From: Pyropia yezoensis
Lineage: Eukaryota; Rhodophyta; Bangiophyceae; Bangiales; Bangiaceae
Length of the DNA: 64,000 nt
Direction: 5' to 3'
Assembly (NCBI GenBank): GCA_009829735.1
Contig: CM020620.1
Location: forward strand, 21,426,020 to 21,490,019
Below, in pieces: positions 1 through 9,329 of this stretch (its first letter is position 1; each line of letters starts with the position of its first letter). The notes beneath the pieces are model-generated. The model did no database searches, had not been told where the DNA came from, and saw only the letters and a list, made by a program, of their open reading frames with translations. Position numbers and translations under genes: made by a program.

Positions 1-870
1 GGACCACAAGGCTGTCGCAGTGGGGCTGTGTGACCCATCTGCAACGTGCGCACCTGATGGGTACGAACTCGGCAACACTGATGTATTTGTGCACGGCGGC
101 GCAGAAGTGGTACGTGGATGCGGGGGATTGGCATATCCCGGCAACTGTAGCGACTCTTCGTCGCAGCGGCGGACGCTGCAGGCAGTTTGCGTGTCACCGT
201 TCACTTGGGAGCTGTCCCACATAGCGTACGTGAGTTTCTTGAACATCACCCTTGACCATGCCAACCTTTTATTTCTTTTGCTTTCTGGTTGTGTGCGAAG
301 TGGGGGGGAGAGGAGGAGGTGACGGCGCCGCCATCACCGGCGCCGGCGAGGAGGACACCTGGAGGTGGCCTCCATGGGGGTGGTTCCGGCCATGACGCCT
401 GGCGGGGGGGTGCGGAATGGTGTGGCACCCCCCCCCCCCTCAAGGCGCCGCACGGCCATCAGCGGCGGCAGCATGGCGGAGCCCACGAGGGAAGCCGTGC
501 CATGCACAAGCGGCGGTGGGCGGTCAGATGGGCTGCGCCGTCACGGCGACATGCGGGTGGCGTCGGGGAGCGGGCGGCGGCGGCAGCGTCTGGCGGCGGG
601 TGACAGGCGCAGAGGGATTTTATCGCGTTGGCGCACCGGCACGGGGACAGCGGCCGCAGCGCCCCCCGCGAGCCCCCCTGTGCGCCTCTCCGCGCAGTGA
701 CTACCGTGGGGTGCGGCGGCTGTGGCGGTGTTTTCTCGTCGCTGCCAGCCTGTGCGCACGGCCACCTGCAATGGCGCCACATCGGTGTAGCCCACCGTTG
801 TTGCCACAGCCGCCTCACCCGACATTGGTGGTGGCCACTGTGACCGGCTGGGTGTCCTTTGAGGGTGGGG
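1..870. other. Left edge, no confident gene
   Basis: Short open frames run through positions 3-224 on the plus strand, and a GTACGTGAG splice-donor-like string lies at 226-234, so a partial exon of a gene entering from the left is possible. I recognise no motif. From about 300 to 870 the sequence is GC-rich low complexity with many overlapping shadow frames and nothing I can support. Confidence 0.3.
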
Positions 871-877
871 CGGGACC

Positions 878-1327
878 ATGGGGGAGGGGCAGCGGCGGCA
901 GGTGACCCTGTACGGACGATTGACTGACTTTCTGCCTGCGCTGTTGCGTTGCCCGATATGCAGTCCTCGAGTTGAGTTGTGGGATCGCATACCAGGTGCA
1001 CGACGCTCCCGTCTGCTGGGCACGGGACTTGTGTGGCGACGTGCCCGCCCGTCTGTCATTGAGTCGCTGCGTCACGCGGCCTTGTCGGCTTTGCGCGTAT
1101 TTGAGGTTTTTGCTGTGCGTGTTGGTCCAGGCCAGGCAGAGCGACGCTATCCTTTTACTGCCCTGCTGTATCAGAGCTCTGCCTTCAAGCACCTGGTGGG
1201 TGCCCACTTTCCTGACCGCATTGTTGCCAAGCTTATGCGAGATGTTGGTGCGTGCGGCGAACATACCCCATTGTCCAGACAGGTCGTGCTTTGGCAGGCT
1301 GCTTTCGTGAGGTTGTGTGACCGATAG
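878..1327 (+). CDS. Possible unknown ORF or last exon
   Basis: A 149-codon open frame ends 57 bases before the stop of the minus-strand helicase gene, so the two would be convergent. The C-terminal half has a mixed, protein-like composition (AFKHLVGAHFPDRIVAK, LSRQVVLWQAAFVRL) rather than the Ala/Gly/Arg runs of shadow frames. No domain is recognised and the N-terminal part may be non-coding. It could be the last exon of a gene lying to the left, or another gene of the same transposon. Weakly supported. Confidence 0.2.
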   Translation: MGEGQRRQVTLYGRLTDFLPALLRCPICSPRVELWDRIPGARRSRLLGTGLVWRRARPSVIESLRHAALSALRVFEVFAVRVGPGQAERRYPFTALLYQSSAFKHLVGAHFPDRIVAKLMRDVGACGEHTPLSRQVVLWQAAFVRLCDR

Positions 1328-1383
1328 TGCGGGTGGTTGAGGGCTAGGTTGATCAACTTCGATGAAAGATGCTGTTTCGTTTA

Positions 1384-2924
1384 CTATCCCTCTTCCTCCT
1401 CCATGTCACGATAATACCTCAGGCCGCTGGCACACGTACGAATGTGCTCGCGACGTAAACCTTTGACACGAAGACAATCCAAAGACACAGCACGGGAGAT
1501 TGCAGAGTACGACAGGCAGTCAAGGGTCCACGAAGTACACGAAAAGTCAATGGCGACACGCTGCACGGTCATGCCCTGCGCCCGAGACACCGTGATGGCC
1601 CAGGCCAGCAGTAGAGGTATCTGCCGCCGCTCCGCCAGAGTACGCTCCAGGGCATCCTTGATGCAAAAGCTCTGCACCTCCACAGTGACAGGGGTCAGGC
1701 GGCCAAAGAAAGACACCAATACCGAGACTCCCGGGTTGACCGCCAAGACCTTCCCGTGCGACCCTGCCACGAGGTCCGCAGACAGCGTCCGCGTGAGGAC
1801 GACCGTTGCCCCCTGGCACAATGTCACCGACGTCGCAGCGAGCTTCTCCAGCTTGGCTCGCGCGTCCTTGACCTGTTCGGGGTGGACCACCTTGATTGTG
1901 TCCGCGCACTTGAACACGAATCGCTCGGCGGGGAGGCTGTCCAGCATGCGAGCGTTGTGCGCCGCAGCGTCAATGTTGCGGGCCCTCAGGTGCGTGAAGT
2001 CCATCCACGTCTCCTCGGCCTGGCTCCCCCACGTGCTGTTGAGCGTGGCAATGTCTGCGTCGGTAGTTTTTCCAAAACGCATGCGGTCCAGAATGCCGCG
2101 TAGACCGTCACTGGATCCCTGCCGATGTTGACCAGCCAGCCGCACTGATTCCCCGTAGGAGTAGGAAAATGTATCAGCCCACGAGCGCGTGGCGCACGCC
2201 GACACCTCGACCGACGTATCGGTCACGCCGTACGCGGCAAGCTGCAGGGGATCTCCTGCAGCTGTGAGAAAAAGAGACACAAAAAAAACAGGGATGGACG
2301 TCCGATGGTGTGAGATGCCTGCCATATGCAGCATGACTGGCGGCTGGCCCGGTTGGGAAGGCACTCCACAGCGGCAGCCAATCCCCCCTCCCCCCATCAA
2401 GAGTATCGGGCAAACGTACCAAACACAGCTCGACCCCCAAAAGGAAGGCATTGATTGAAGACCGAGGCCGCCATGCGGAAGACGTACTCAAGCCGGTCAA
2501 ACCACCGCCCCTCAATGGTGGGCGCCTCGTCAATGACAATGAGGCGCACGGCTAAGATGCCGCTCCAGATGACGCGGTTACGCGGCTCCAGCAGCCGCTT
2601 GAGGATGCTCTCCTTGGACGGGTCGCCCACGGTGACTGTGAGAAAAGAAGCCAACGTCCTGCCTTCCACCAGATTGGCCGCGGACCCGCTCCACGCCAGC
2701 ACCACCACACCCTTCTCACCCCACTTGTCCTTTCCCCTGCGCACGACAGCCTTCAGCGTCTCACTCTTGCCGCACCCCGCCGGTCCTACCACTGCCACGT
2801 TCATTCCCGAAAACACCATGCTCACCGCGCGGCTCTGGTGACCATCAAGCGTGACAGCCATGAGGAAAATCAAAACCACGACAGGCCCCAGAAGGAACGG
2901 CGTGCACCCTCCCGCGCAGTGCAC
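1384..2924 (-). CDS. Pif1-like DNA helicase, two exons
   Basis: This is a superfamily 1B helicase of the Pif1 type, an ATP-dependent 5'-3' DNA helicase. The first exon holds Walker A (GPAGCGKS) and Walker B (VIDEAP). The second holds motif III (GDPLQL), a segment ARNIDAAAHNARML typical of Pif1, GATVVLTRTL, and motifs V/VI (AWAITVSRAQGMT, then YSAISRAVSLDCL). A phase-1 intron of about 158 bases runs from 2419 (donor GTACGT) to 2262 (acceptor after a pyrimidine-rich CTCTTTTTCTCACAG). Setting it aside gives VFAAGDPLQL in the right place, which confirms it. The true start is unclear: no N-terminal domain is visible before LDGHQSRAV, so one or more upstream exons may exist. At about 440 residues it is shorter than host Pif1. 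The KDZ-like transposase gene next door on the same strand suggests it is transposon cargo rather than the housekeeping Pif1. Confidence 0.75.
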
Positions 2925-3156
2925 AGGCTATGTAAGAGAGGCTTGCCTGCCCGCCCGTGAGCCCACATCAGACCAGGCAAAGCTAGCTCGCACTGCTGAC
3001 ATCGCTGCCCCTCGGTCGCAGCCGCTGGCCGGGCTGGCTGCTGGCCACGTACCTGCTCGTGGTGTCTCGAAGGGAGGCGCCAGTGACGCAAAAGGACAAG
3101 CGAGAGGTGCCCTCGAGCGTGCTGGGCTCGTGCCAAGCGGAGTAGCGTAGGCACAG

Positions 3157-3411
3157 CTAACAGACGTGAGGCGCCCGAGCGAGGATGGGACAAAGAGCCT
3201 CTTGGAGGGACGCAAACAGCCGAGCAACCGCGCTTTGCTTGGCCGGATCAATTGCGTAGCCAACGTCAGGTGACATACTTAGCTGACGAGGGTCAATCGA
3301 ACTACGGAATTGGTTACCGCGGGCATACGACCCCACGACACCACAGATCGCTGCAGTCGCTTTGCGGGTGTGCTGCTGCTCTCGCCTGCTGATCTCCTTC
3401 ACTGACGGCAA
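3157..3411 (-). CDS. Possible upstream exon, unknown
   Basis: An 84-codon open frame 230 bases upstream of the helicase exon has a protein-like composition (MSPDVGYAIDPAKQSAVARL, then FASLQEALCPIL). It could be a 5' exon of the helicase gene, but I see no strong donor and acceptor pair joining the two. No domain is recognised. Confidence 0.22.
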   Translation of the reverse strand: MPSVKEISRREQQHTRKATAAICGVVGSYARGNQFRSSIDPRQLSMSPDVGYAIDPAKQSAVARLFASLQEALCPILARAPHVC

Positions 3412-3573
3412 GGCTGCAGAGGTATACGCCCTTCTCTATTCTCCCCTTTGCCTGGTATCTGCGTCTTCCCTCTGGTTCCTTCTCAACAGCGGCTTGCGGC
3501 ACATTACCCGGAGGCATTCCATTGCCTGACTGCTGTCATCTGAATGGCACACCGCCCTGGCCGAGGGGGGCGC

Positions 3574-3598
3574 GGGGGGGGGGGGGGGGGGGGGGGGG
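3574..3598 (+). repeat. Poly-G tract, 25 bases
   Basis: An uninterrupted run of 25 G. Such tracts are prone to replication slippage and to length errors in assemblies, so any reading frame crossing it is unreliable. Confidence 0.9.
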
Positions 3599-3673
3599 CG
3601 GCCACACCCTGAGGCCCCGCACGCAGCCGCCGCTGCGCTGAGCCTCACGGCTACCACCGCCGCTGTCGCCGCC

Positions 3674-5279
3674 ATGGCGTCAGTCACTGCTGACGGGTCT
3701 GAGGCGGGCAGCGCCGCCGCCGCCGCCGCCATTGCCGCTGCCATAACCACCACCACCGCCACCACCACCACCATCACCGCCACCACCACCGCCGTCGCCG
3801 ACAGCAGCAGCGCCAAGGTGGCCAAGCGCCTCCCCGGCCGCCCCGCCACGTACGTCCTTGACTAGCCCGACGAGGAGCTGAATGTGAATGAGCGGCGGCT
3901 CAAGCGGGCAATTGAGAAGCGGCGGCGGCCGAAGAACCGGCCCGACCACAGGCTACGGCTTGAGAAGCTCCAGGCGAGTGATTCGGCCGAGGGGGGGGGG
4001 GGGGGGACACGGTCCAGAGGGGGAAGGGGGCGCCCACGGCGGCGGGGGCGAGGGGGCGGTAGGGGTCCTGTCTGCGCCACCCCGCAGCAGCGGCCTGGGC
4101 CTGCCCCCCCGCCGCCGCCACTGGCTTCCTCGGAGTCTGTGAGCCACTACGGCTGTGGGGGGGTCGGGGGCGGGGTGGGCCTCGAGGTTCCGCACACCGC
4201 CGCACGGGAGGGGTCGTTTGCGGCGGCGGCGGCGACGGCGGTCACCGCCGGTGGGGTGCCCGTCCCTGTCATGGCGCTCCCCCACCTGGACCCAGCCGCC
4301 ACTGCCACCACCGCCACCGCTGCCGCCGCTGCCTCTGCCGATGGCGGCGTCGGATGGCGGTCTTGGCGCCGGTGGAATCCGTTCGCGGCTGCTCGGCTCG
4401 TACGACGGGTGGTCGCCGTACGACCGCTGGTCGCTCATTGTCCCGTCCATTTCGATCCTCCCGTCGCCGTCGCTGCTTCGATCCCCGTCGGTGCTTCTGT
4501 CGCTGCTGGGGCTGGCACATATGCTTTCGGCTGGGCGGGGGGGGGGGGGCGGGGGGTGGGGGCCGGGGGGGGGACGTCTCCCTGTCTCGCCTCATCTCGA
4601 AGCCGCACATGTCCGACGCGAGGGAGGGGGTGGTGGGGGGGGGTGGGCGGGCGGCGGCTCTGCCCAGAAGTCGTGGAGATGCCGGTGCCGGTGGGACGAC
4701 CGCACCGCCTGTGCTAGGAGGCGGTGGCGGTGGCGGGGGCGGGGGCGGCGGCGGAAACACGCTTAGTGGCGGGGACGGGGCTGCGCCAGCGGGCCTGTCA
4801 CCGACGTCCCTGCCGCCGCGCTGGACGTGCGCACGCTGCTGATGCGGTCGGCGCCCGCAGGCCAGGTCGAGGCCATGATGCTCCCGCCGGTGATGCACGG
4901 CTTTTCGCCGCTCGTCCGCGCCGCCGCCTTCTTCTCCAACTTCTGCCCGGGCTTCCTCATCAGTAGGGCGCTCGCGGATGCACCGCCGCCGGTCTCCGCA
5001 GCCGCAGGCACTGACGGGTGCGGCGGCCACACCCCGCAGTCGTTCTTTTCGTCGGCCACCGCGGCACGGCGGTGACCGCGGTCCGCGCAGCAGCGCACGC
5101 CCATGGACGACCGGGTGGAGCTCAAAGCCGTCGCCAAGCTCTTTATCCTCGAGGAGCCGCTGCCCCTCAACACCCTCACCCTCACTGCCGCGGACGCCGC
5201 GACGTTGGCGGCGGGGGACCTCGGGGACTCCCCTCGCCTGCAGTATGTGCCACCCATGCTGCCCGCTGCCCGTTACTAA
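3674..5279 (+). pseudogene. Possible decayed or mis-assembled gene, unknown
   Basis: Several plus-strand segments look protein-like although the whole is not open. At 3674-4010 an Ala/Thr-rich start is followed by a KRLPGRP AT-hook-like string, one in-frame TAG at 3863-3865, and a basic charged stretch (NERRLKRAIEKRRRPKNRP). At 4827-5279 a second frame reads AMMLPPVMHGFSPLVRAAAF and, after an in-frame TGA at 5073-5075, MDDRVELKAVAKLFILEEPL up to a natural-looking end. Between them lie G-rich tracts where frames cannot be trusted. This could be a broken gene of the neighbouring transposon or an unrelated host gene. No family is recognised. Confidence 0.2.
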
Positions 5280-5347
5280 CTCCCAACACGGGTTTCCAAC
5301 CCCCCCACCAAAGCTCTCTCTGCAAAGCCCTGTCCCTCCAATGCATG

Positions 5348-8300
5348 TCAAACGACAGGTGCCGGCACAGCCGGCGCAAAGGGGTCTGGGGTGGTGTGCC
5401 CGCACCCACACATACACGCCTCGCGAGAGAAGTAGAAGGAGGAGAAGTCAAAGGGCTCGGCGATGCGGCGTGGGCTCGCGTCGCGCGCCTGCGCCTTGAT
5501 GTTCTGCAGCAGCATGTGGTAGGATAGCACGCGGGTGTACTCCACCTGACCAGTGGCGCGGAGCACATGGTGCAGCAACTTGATGGCTCTGTTGCGCTGC
5601 TCGTGTGCTACAGTGTTGGCCGCTGCTGTCCGCCAAAAAGACCGCGGGTCGAACAGGATGCTGCAGACATGGTTGACGACGTGAAACTCATCGCTGGTGA
5701 TGGTCGACTCGGACAGCAGCCACGGCATCTTGGCCAGCGCGCTGCGGACAGCGCCGCAGCCGAAGTCATAGATGATGTAGTCAGGCAGCACGGAGAACCG
5801 CGTTGTTATGGCGTTGAGCAAGGCGGGTGGCCCCTCCCTCTTGTCCAGCACGACGAACCCCAGCACCTTGGGGTGGTCGCAGGTACAGCAGACGATGAAC
5901 GCCCCAGGGGAGAACGCCTTCCGCGCCGCCTGGTAGTTCTTTGTGCAGCTGCCCGTCTCAGGCCTCTCCTTTGACCCAAACGCGGCTGCCCTGCACTGCC
6001 GTCGACCGGGGAAAAAAACGCCGGTCTGCAAAACGTCGTCGGTGGCGTGGGGAAACTGGGACATAAAGAACTCGTACATTTCCTCCTCGGTCTTGCCCTC
6101 CCCCGCCCAGCGCCTGTCGAACGCCGCAGCCGACCCCTCAGCCGCCGGCCCGTTGTGGCGTGTGGCAAAATAGGCCTCCACGCAGTTGGTAACGTCCTCA
6201 ACGCAGGCAGCGGCGGCGCAGCAGACGGGGATGGCGTCGTCGCCAAGCATGGACACGCCCGTCAGGAAGGGTTGCAGCATGCAAATGTCACGGAGCAGGT
6301 CAACTACAGTCGCATCGACACCTTCTGGAAGGTTGATTGGCTCACCAGGTGGCTTGGTCGCGGCGCGCAGAAGAAGGCGGATATCCGATACCGCCGTAAC
6401 GTTGGCCATAAAGGCAAACAGCTTGCGCAGCGCCGGCACGTGGCGGGGTTTGAAGGCGGTGACCGCGGGGTCCACAAAAATGCCGGCCACAAAAAATAGC
6501 AGGCCCTTGCGGTTGTTGGCAGACAAGCGCTGTGCACATGCTTGAAGCCCCCCAAGAGGTGATGTAGGCGCCGTGGGGACGCCACCGGCAATTTCTGCGC
6601 CAGCGGCGACAGCCGCGTGGCCAACCCCCCCACCGCCAGCCGGCAGGCCAGCCGGCAGACCAGCGCCGCCTGCGGCCATGGCCGCATCGCCGACACCTTG
6701 ATAGCCAGCCGGCACACCAGCACCGCCTGCGGGGACGGCCGCATCGCCGACACCTTCATCGCCAGCCGGCACATCAGCACCGCCAGCGGGGACGGCCGCA
6801 TCGTCGACAGCTCCCCCTCCGGCCGGCACACCAGCACCGCCAGCGGCGACGGCTGCATTGCCGACGCCCCCACCACCAGCCGGCAGACCAGCTCCGCCTG
6901 CGGCCACTGGCGCGTTGGCAACGCCCCCACCGCCAGGTGGTAGATCAGCACCGACGGCTGCAGCGGCCGCAGCGCCTTGTCCGCCTGCAGCAGGAAGGGG
7001 AGACGCAAGCCACGCTCGTAGGTGCGTGACGTGCGCGCGCTCTGTCGCTGATGCGCTTGGTGGTTGGTTGGCAGCCGTGCGGGCAGCGATGATCTTGTTT
7101 TGTGCCGTGATGAGCCCCTTGACGAGGTTGACCACTGACGCATTCAGGTCGTACAGAATGCCAAGGAGGTTGCGCATTCGCTGTGCCACGGGCGAAGCAG
7201 GCTGCGCCAAAAGCTCCGGGGGAACGGCGGCGGGCACCAAAAGACCAAGAGTCAAAAACGCTGACCGCCTCTGGTCGGCAGTCACCGCAATGGCCTTCTC
7301 CGGGTGCTGCAGGCATAATCGTACAAAGCGCCGCACCCACTCACTCGGTATGAGGCTCGCTTTGTCGAGCAGCCCCGCGTCCGGTAAGCAGGCCTCGGAG
7401 TAGTCCTCAAATGCGGCGGCGGCACGCCGCTGGAGGTGCCCCAGCCAGATGCCGTCAGCGCTCACAACCCGAATGCGCCCGTCCTCGCTGCAAGCGCTGC
7501 AGTCAAATGGCCAATGCGGCGGGTCGTCGGCCGTCAACCGCATCCCCGTCGACATGAGTCGCGCCACCGTCCTTTGGCCCCTCATGGCCAATGAGGGCGT
7601 CACAATTCCCGCCCGGGACCGTCCGCATGCAAGCTTCCACCACGTGCGGAAGACCTTCGAGAAGGTGTCGCCCTCCACGGACACCTCATGGCAGAAATGC
7701 CGCACGACCGACGCCGACGCCGCTGTCGCTGGAGAGTTGATGACAACGCCCTCCTCGCGGCCCTCCGCAGTCACCCACGCATTGCAGTCCTTGTTGCTGC
7801 ACGTGTAGGCCATCAACAGCATGCGGCAGAATCCGTTGTGGCAAAGGATCGTGCCTTCCTGGGACTCATCCTCTGCATCTCCGCGTGGAGTGAGGCACTG
7901 GCGGCACACGGCAGGACAATCGATGACGTACGGCCGCCCCGACCGCGCATGGTCAAGGATGTCCATGTCCACCTGCACGCTGCGGTTGCAATCAAACGCC
8001 GAGATAGGCAACTGCGAGATGGAGTCCACCGCCTGCTTCTGCTGGTCGTTGGGCTGCGCCCGCAATCGGCGAGCGCGCGCAGCGTTGCTCTGCCGCAAGT
8101 GGCGCGTCTGCTGGATGTGCGTGCAAGAGGACGCCCGTGCCGAGTCACAGTAGCAGCAGCTGGTACCTTTTCTGGAGCACTTAACGGGAGCAGGCACGCG
8201 CGAACAGCCTGAGCCAGAGACTACAACCGCCACGGGCAGCCCGCCAGTGTCGAAGACCTCGACGTCATCCGCAATGATGTTGGCCCCCCTTCTTGCCGCC

Positions 8301-9223
8301 GACGAAGCAGATCTTGCCGACACCGTGCTTCCCGTCCTCTTGCCATCATGATGGTCGGTCATTATAGCCAGACGCCGCCGAAGCTCAGGCTCAGGCACGC
8401 GGGCTGCGCGCCCTAGCCGAGCCAGAGCAGAAGAAAACTCAGCAGCATGGTCACATGCCGTATCGATCTCAAACTCCGCTTCTGGGTCGAGGGAGGCCTC
8501 ATACGATGTACTCTGCACACAGGTACAGGCGACGTTACCACGTAAGGCCACCCATGTCACAATGACCTCACGGTCGCCGTGCGCGTGCTGCTCATCGTCT
8601 GAGAAGCGGGCGACGGCCCCGACGACAGACTCCAGTGGCCAGACCTGCCCACTGTAGTCCACGTTGGCGTTCTCCTCCACAAACGCCGTCAGTGACGACA
8701 GACTGCCGTCCGCAGCTCCCTCCACACCAACGGCCGACATCCACTCGTCCAGCCCAAAGCACGTGATGAAGAGGGCCAGGGCGCACGCGTATCCAACAGA
8801 CAGAGTGGTGCGCGTCCGACGTCCAGTCCCAATCGTGCGACCTCCCCCCGCGTGACGCGTCCCTGGACGACGTTGGCTCAGGTCCGGTAAAGCAGCGCCG
8901 CTATCGTCGTCCATGGCACCGCCTTCATCCATGGCAGAATCTGTGCCGTGGGCCACGCTTGAGGTAGACGCGTCAACGCCAGGGATGACCGAGTCCGCGG
9001 CAGCTCCAGAGACCAGCCAGACGGACTCAGATACACCGCTCTCTAGCCGCCTGCGCTCCATGCGCGGCACGTGAACATCACCGACAGGCGCGTCCACCGC
9101 AGCAATGGAGGCGGGGTCCAGCCCACCGTCACCATTGAAGCTATAAACTGGAGCCGCATTGTGCACGTCCTCGCCGACGTCTTCTTGAACCAGGAGCGTG
9201 CTGTAAGACCGTTTCTCGGACAT
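5348..9223 (-). CDS. KDZ/HMGXB3-like DDE transposase with SWIM-like zinc fingers
   Basis: An intronless 1,291-residue protein. The N-terminal 220 residues are acidic and featureless. Two SWIM-like CxC...CxH patterns follow (C233-T-C235 with C257-D-H259; C357-Y-C359 with C367-T-H369), then a Cys-rich block at about 436-480 (CPAVCRQC, CHNGFC, CSNKDC). Residues of about 760-900 are a run of 19-residue Gly/Ala repeats. The C-terminal part carries FPGRRQCR, CTCDHPKVLGFVVLD, YIIYDFGCG (D near 1153), DEFHVVNHVC (D near 1178) and HEQRNRAIK (E near 1208). This order of a YD.GC string, D.FH..NH.C and EQ.N matches the RNase H-like transposase core found with Cys clusters in KDZ-type elements and in vertebrate HMGXB3. 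I infer a DNA transposase. The start at 9223 (MSEKRSYS) gives a sensible N-terminus. A 5' minisatellite and a downstream helicase gene suggest a large autonomous element. The exact transposase class is not certain. Confidence 0.65.
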   Translation of the reverse strand: MSEKRSYSTLLVQEDVGEDVHNAAPVYSFNGDGGLDPASIAAVDAPVGDVHVPRMERRRLESGVSESVWLVSGAAADSVIPGVDASTSSVAHGTDSAMDEGGAMDDDSGAALPDLSQRRPGTRHAGGGRTIGTGRRTRTTLSVGYACALALFITCFGLDEWMSAVGVEGAADGSLSSLTAFVEENANVDYSGQVWPLESVVGAVARFSDDEQHAHGDREVIVTWVALRGNVACTCVQSTSYEASLDPEAEFEIDTACDHAAEFSSALARLGRAARVPEPELRRRLAIMTDHHDGKRTGSTVSARSASSAARRGANIIADDVEVFDTGGLPVAVVVSGSGCSRVPAPVKCSRKGTSCCYCDSARASSCTHIQQTRHLRQSNAARARRLRAQPNDQQKQAVDSISQLPISAFDCNRSVQVDMDILDHARSGRPYVIDCPAVCRQCLTPRGDAEDESQEGTILCHNGFCRMLLMAYTCSNKDCNAWVTAEGREEGVVINSPATAASASVVRHFCHEVSVEGDTFSKVFRTWWKLACGRSRAGIVTPSLAMRGQRTVARLMSTGMRLTADDPPHWPFDCSACSEDGRIRVVSADGIWLGHLQRRAAAAFEDYSEACLPDAGLLDKASLIPSEWVRRFVRLCLQHPEKAIAVTADQRRSAFLTLGLLVPAAVPPELLAQPASPVAQRMRNLLGILYDLNASVVNLVKGLITAQNKIIAARTAANQPPSASATERAHVTHLRAWLASPLPAAGGQGAAAAAAVGADLPPGGGGVANAPVAAGGAGLPAGGGGVGNAAVAAGGAGVPAGGGAVDDAAVPAGGADVPAGDEGVGDAAVPAGGAGVPAGYQGVGDAAMAAGGAGLPAGLPAGGGGVGHAAVAAGAEIAGGVPTAPTSPLGGLQACAQRLSANNRKGLLFFVAGIFVDPAVTAFKPRHVPALRKLFAFMANVTAVSDIRLLLRAATKPPGEPINLPEGVDATVVDLLRDICMLQPFLTGVSMLGDDAIPVCCAAAACVEDVTNCVEAYFATRHNGPAAEGSAAAFDRRWAGEGKTEEEMYEFFMSQFPHATDDVLQTGVFFPGRRQCRAAAFGSKERPETGSCTKNYQAARKAFSPGAFIVCCTCDHPKVLGFVVLDKREGPPALLNAITTRFSVLPDYIIYDFGCGAVRSALAKMPWLLSESTITSDEFHVVNHVCSILFDPRSFWRTAAANTVAHEQRNRAIKLLHHVLRATGQVEYTRVLSYHMLLQNIKAQARDASPRRIAEPFDFSSFYFSREACMCGCGHTTPDPFAPAVPAPVV
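6600..6950 (-). repeat. 57-bp minisatellite inside the transposase gene
   Basis: About six copies of a unit encoding roughly AVAAGGAGLPAGGGGVGNA on the minus strand. The spacing, for example between the GGCACA strings at 6711 and 6768, is 57 bases, a multiple of three, so copy-number change keeps the reading frame. It forms a flexible linker between the Cys-rich part and the catalytic region. Confidence 0.8.
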
Positions 9224-9329
9224 TCTCCGCCCAAGGCGAGCACATGAACCGTCTCCACAAAGCAGCGGCCGTCGCCCTCATGTAGCGGCCTGCAGCATCG
9301 AGAAGCCCGCTGCGCCGAAACAGGAGGCG

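Noticed and set aside
3845-3865. Tiny GT...AG segments covering in-frame stops at 3863 and 5073
   Set aside because: Segments of 16 and 19 bases are too short for known introns in such hosts, and removing them would shift the frame.
4269-5417. 382-codon minus-strand frame
   Set aside because: Composition is Pro/Arg/Gly shadow of GC-rich sequence, with no motif and no context.
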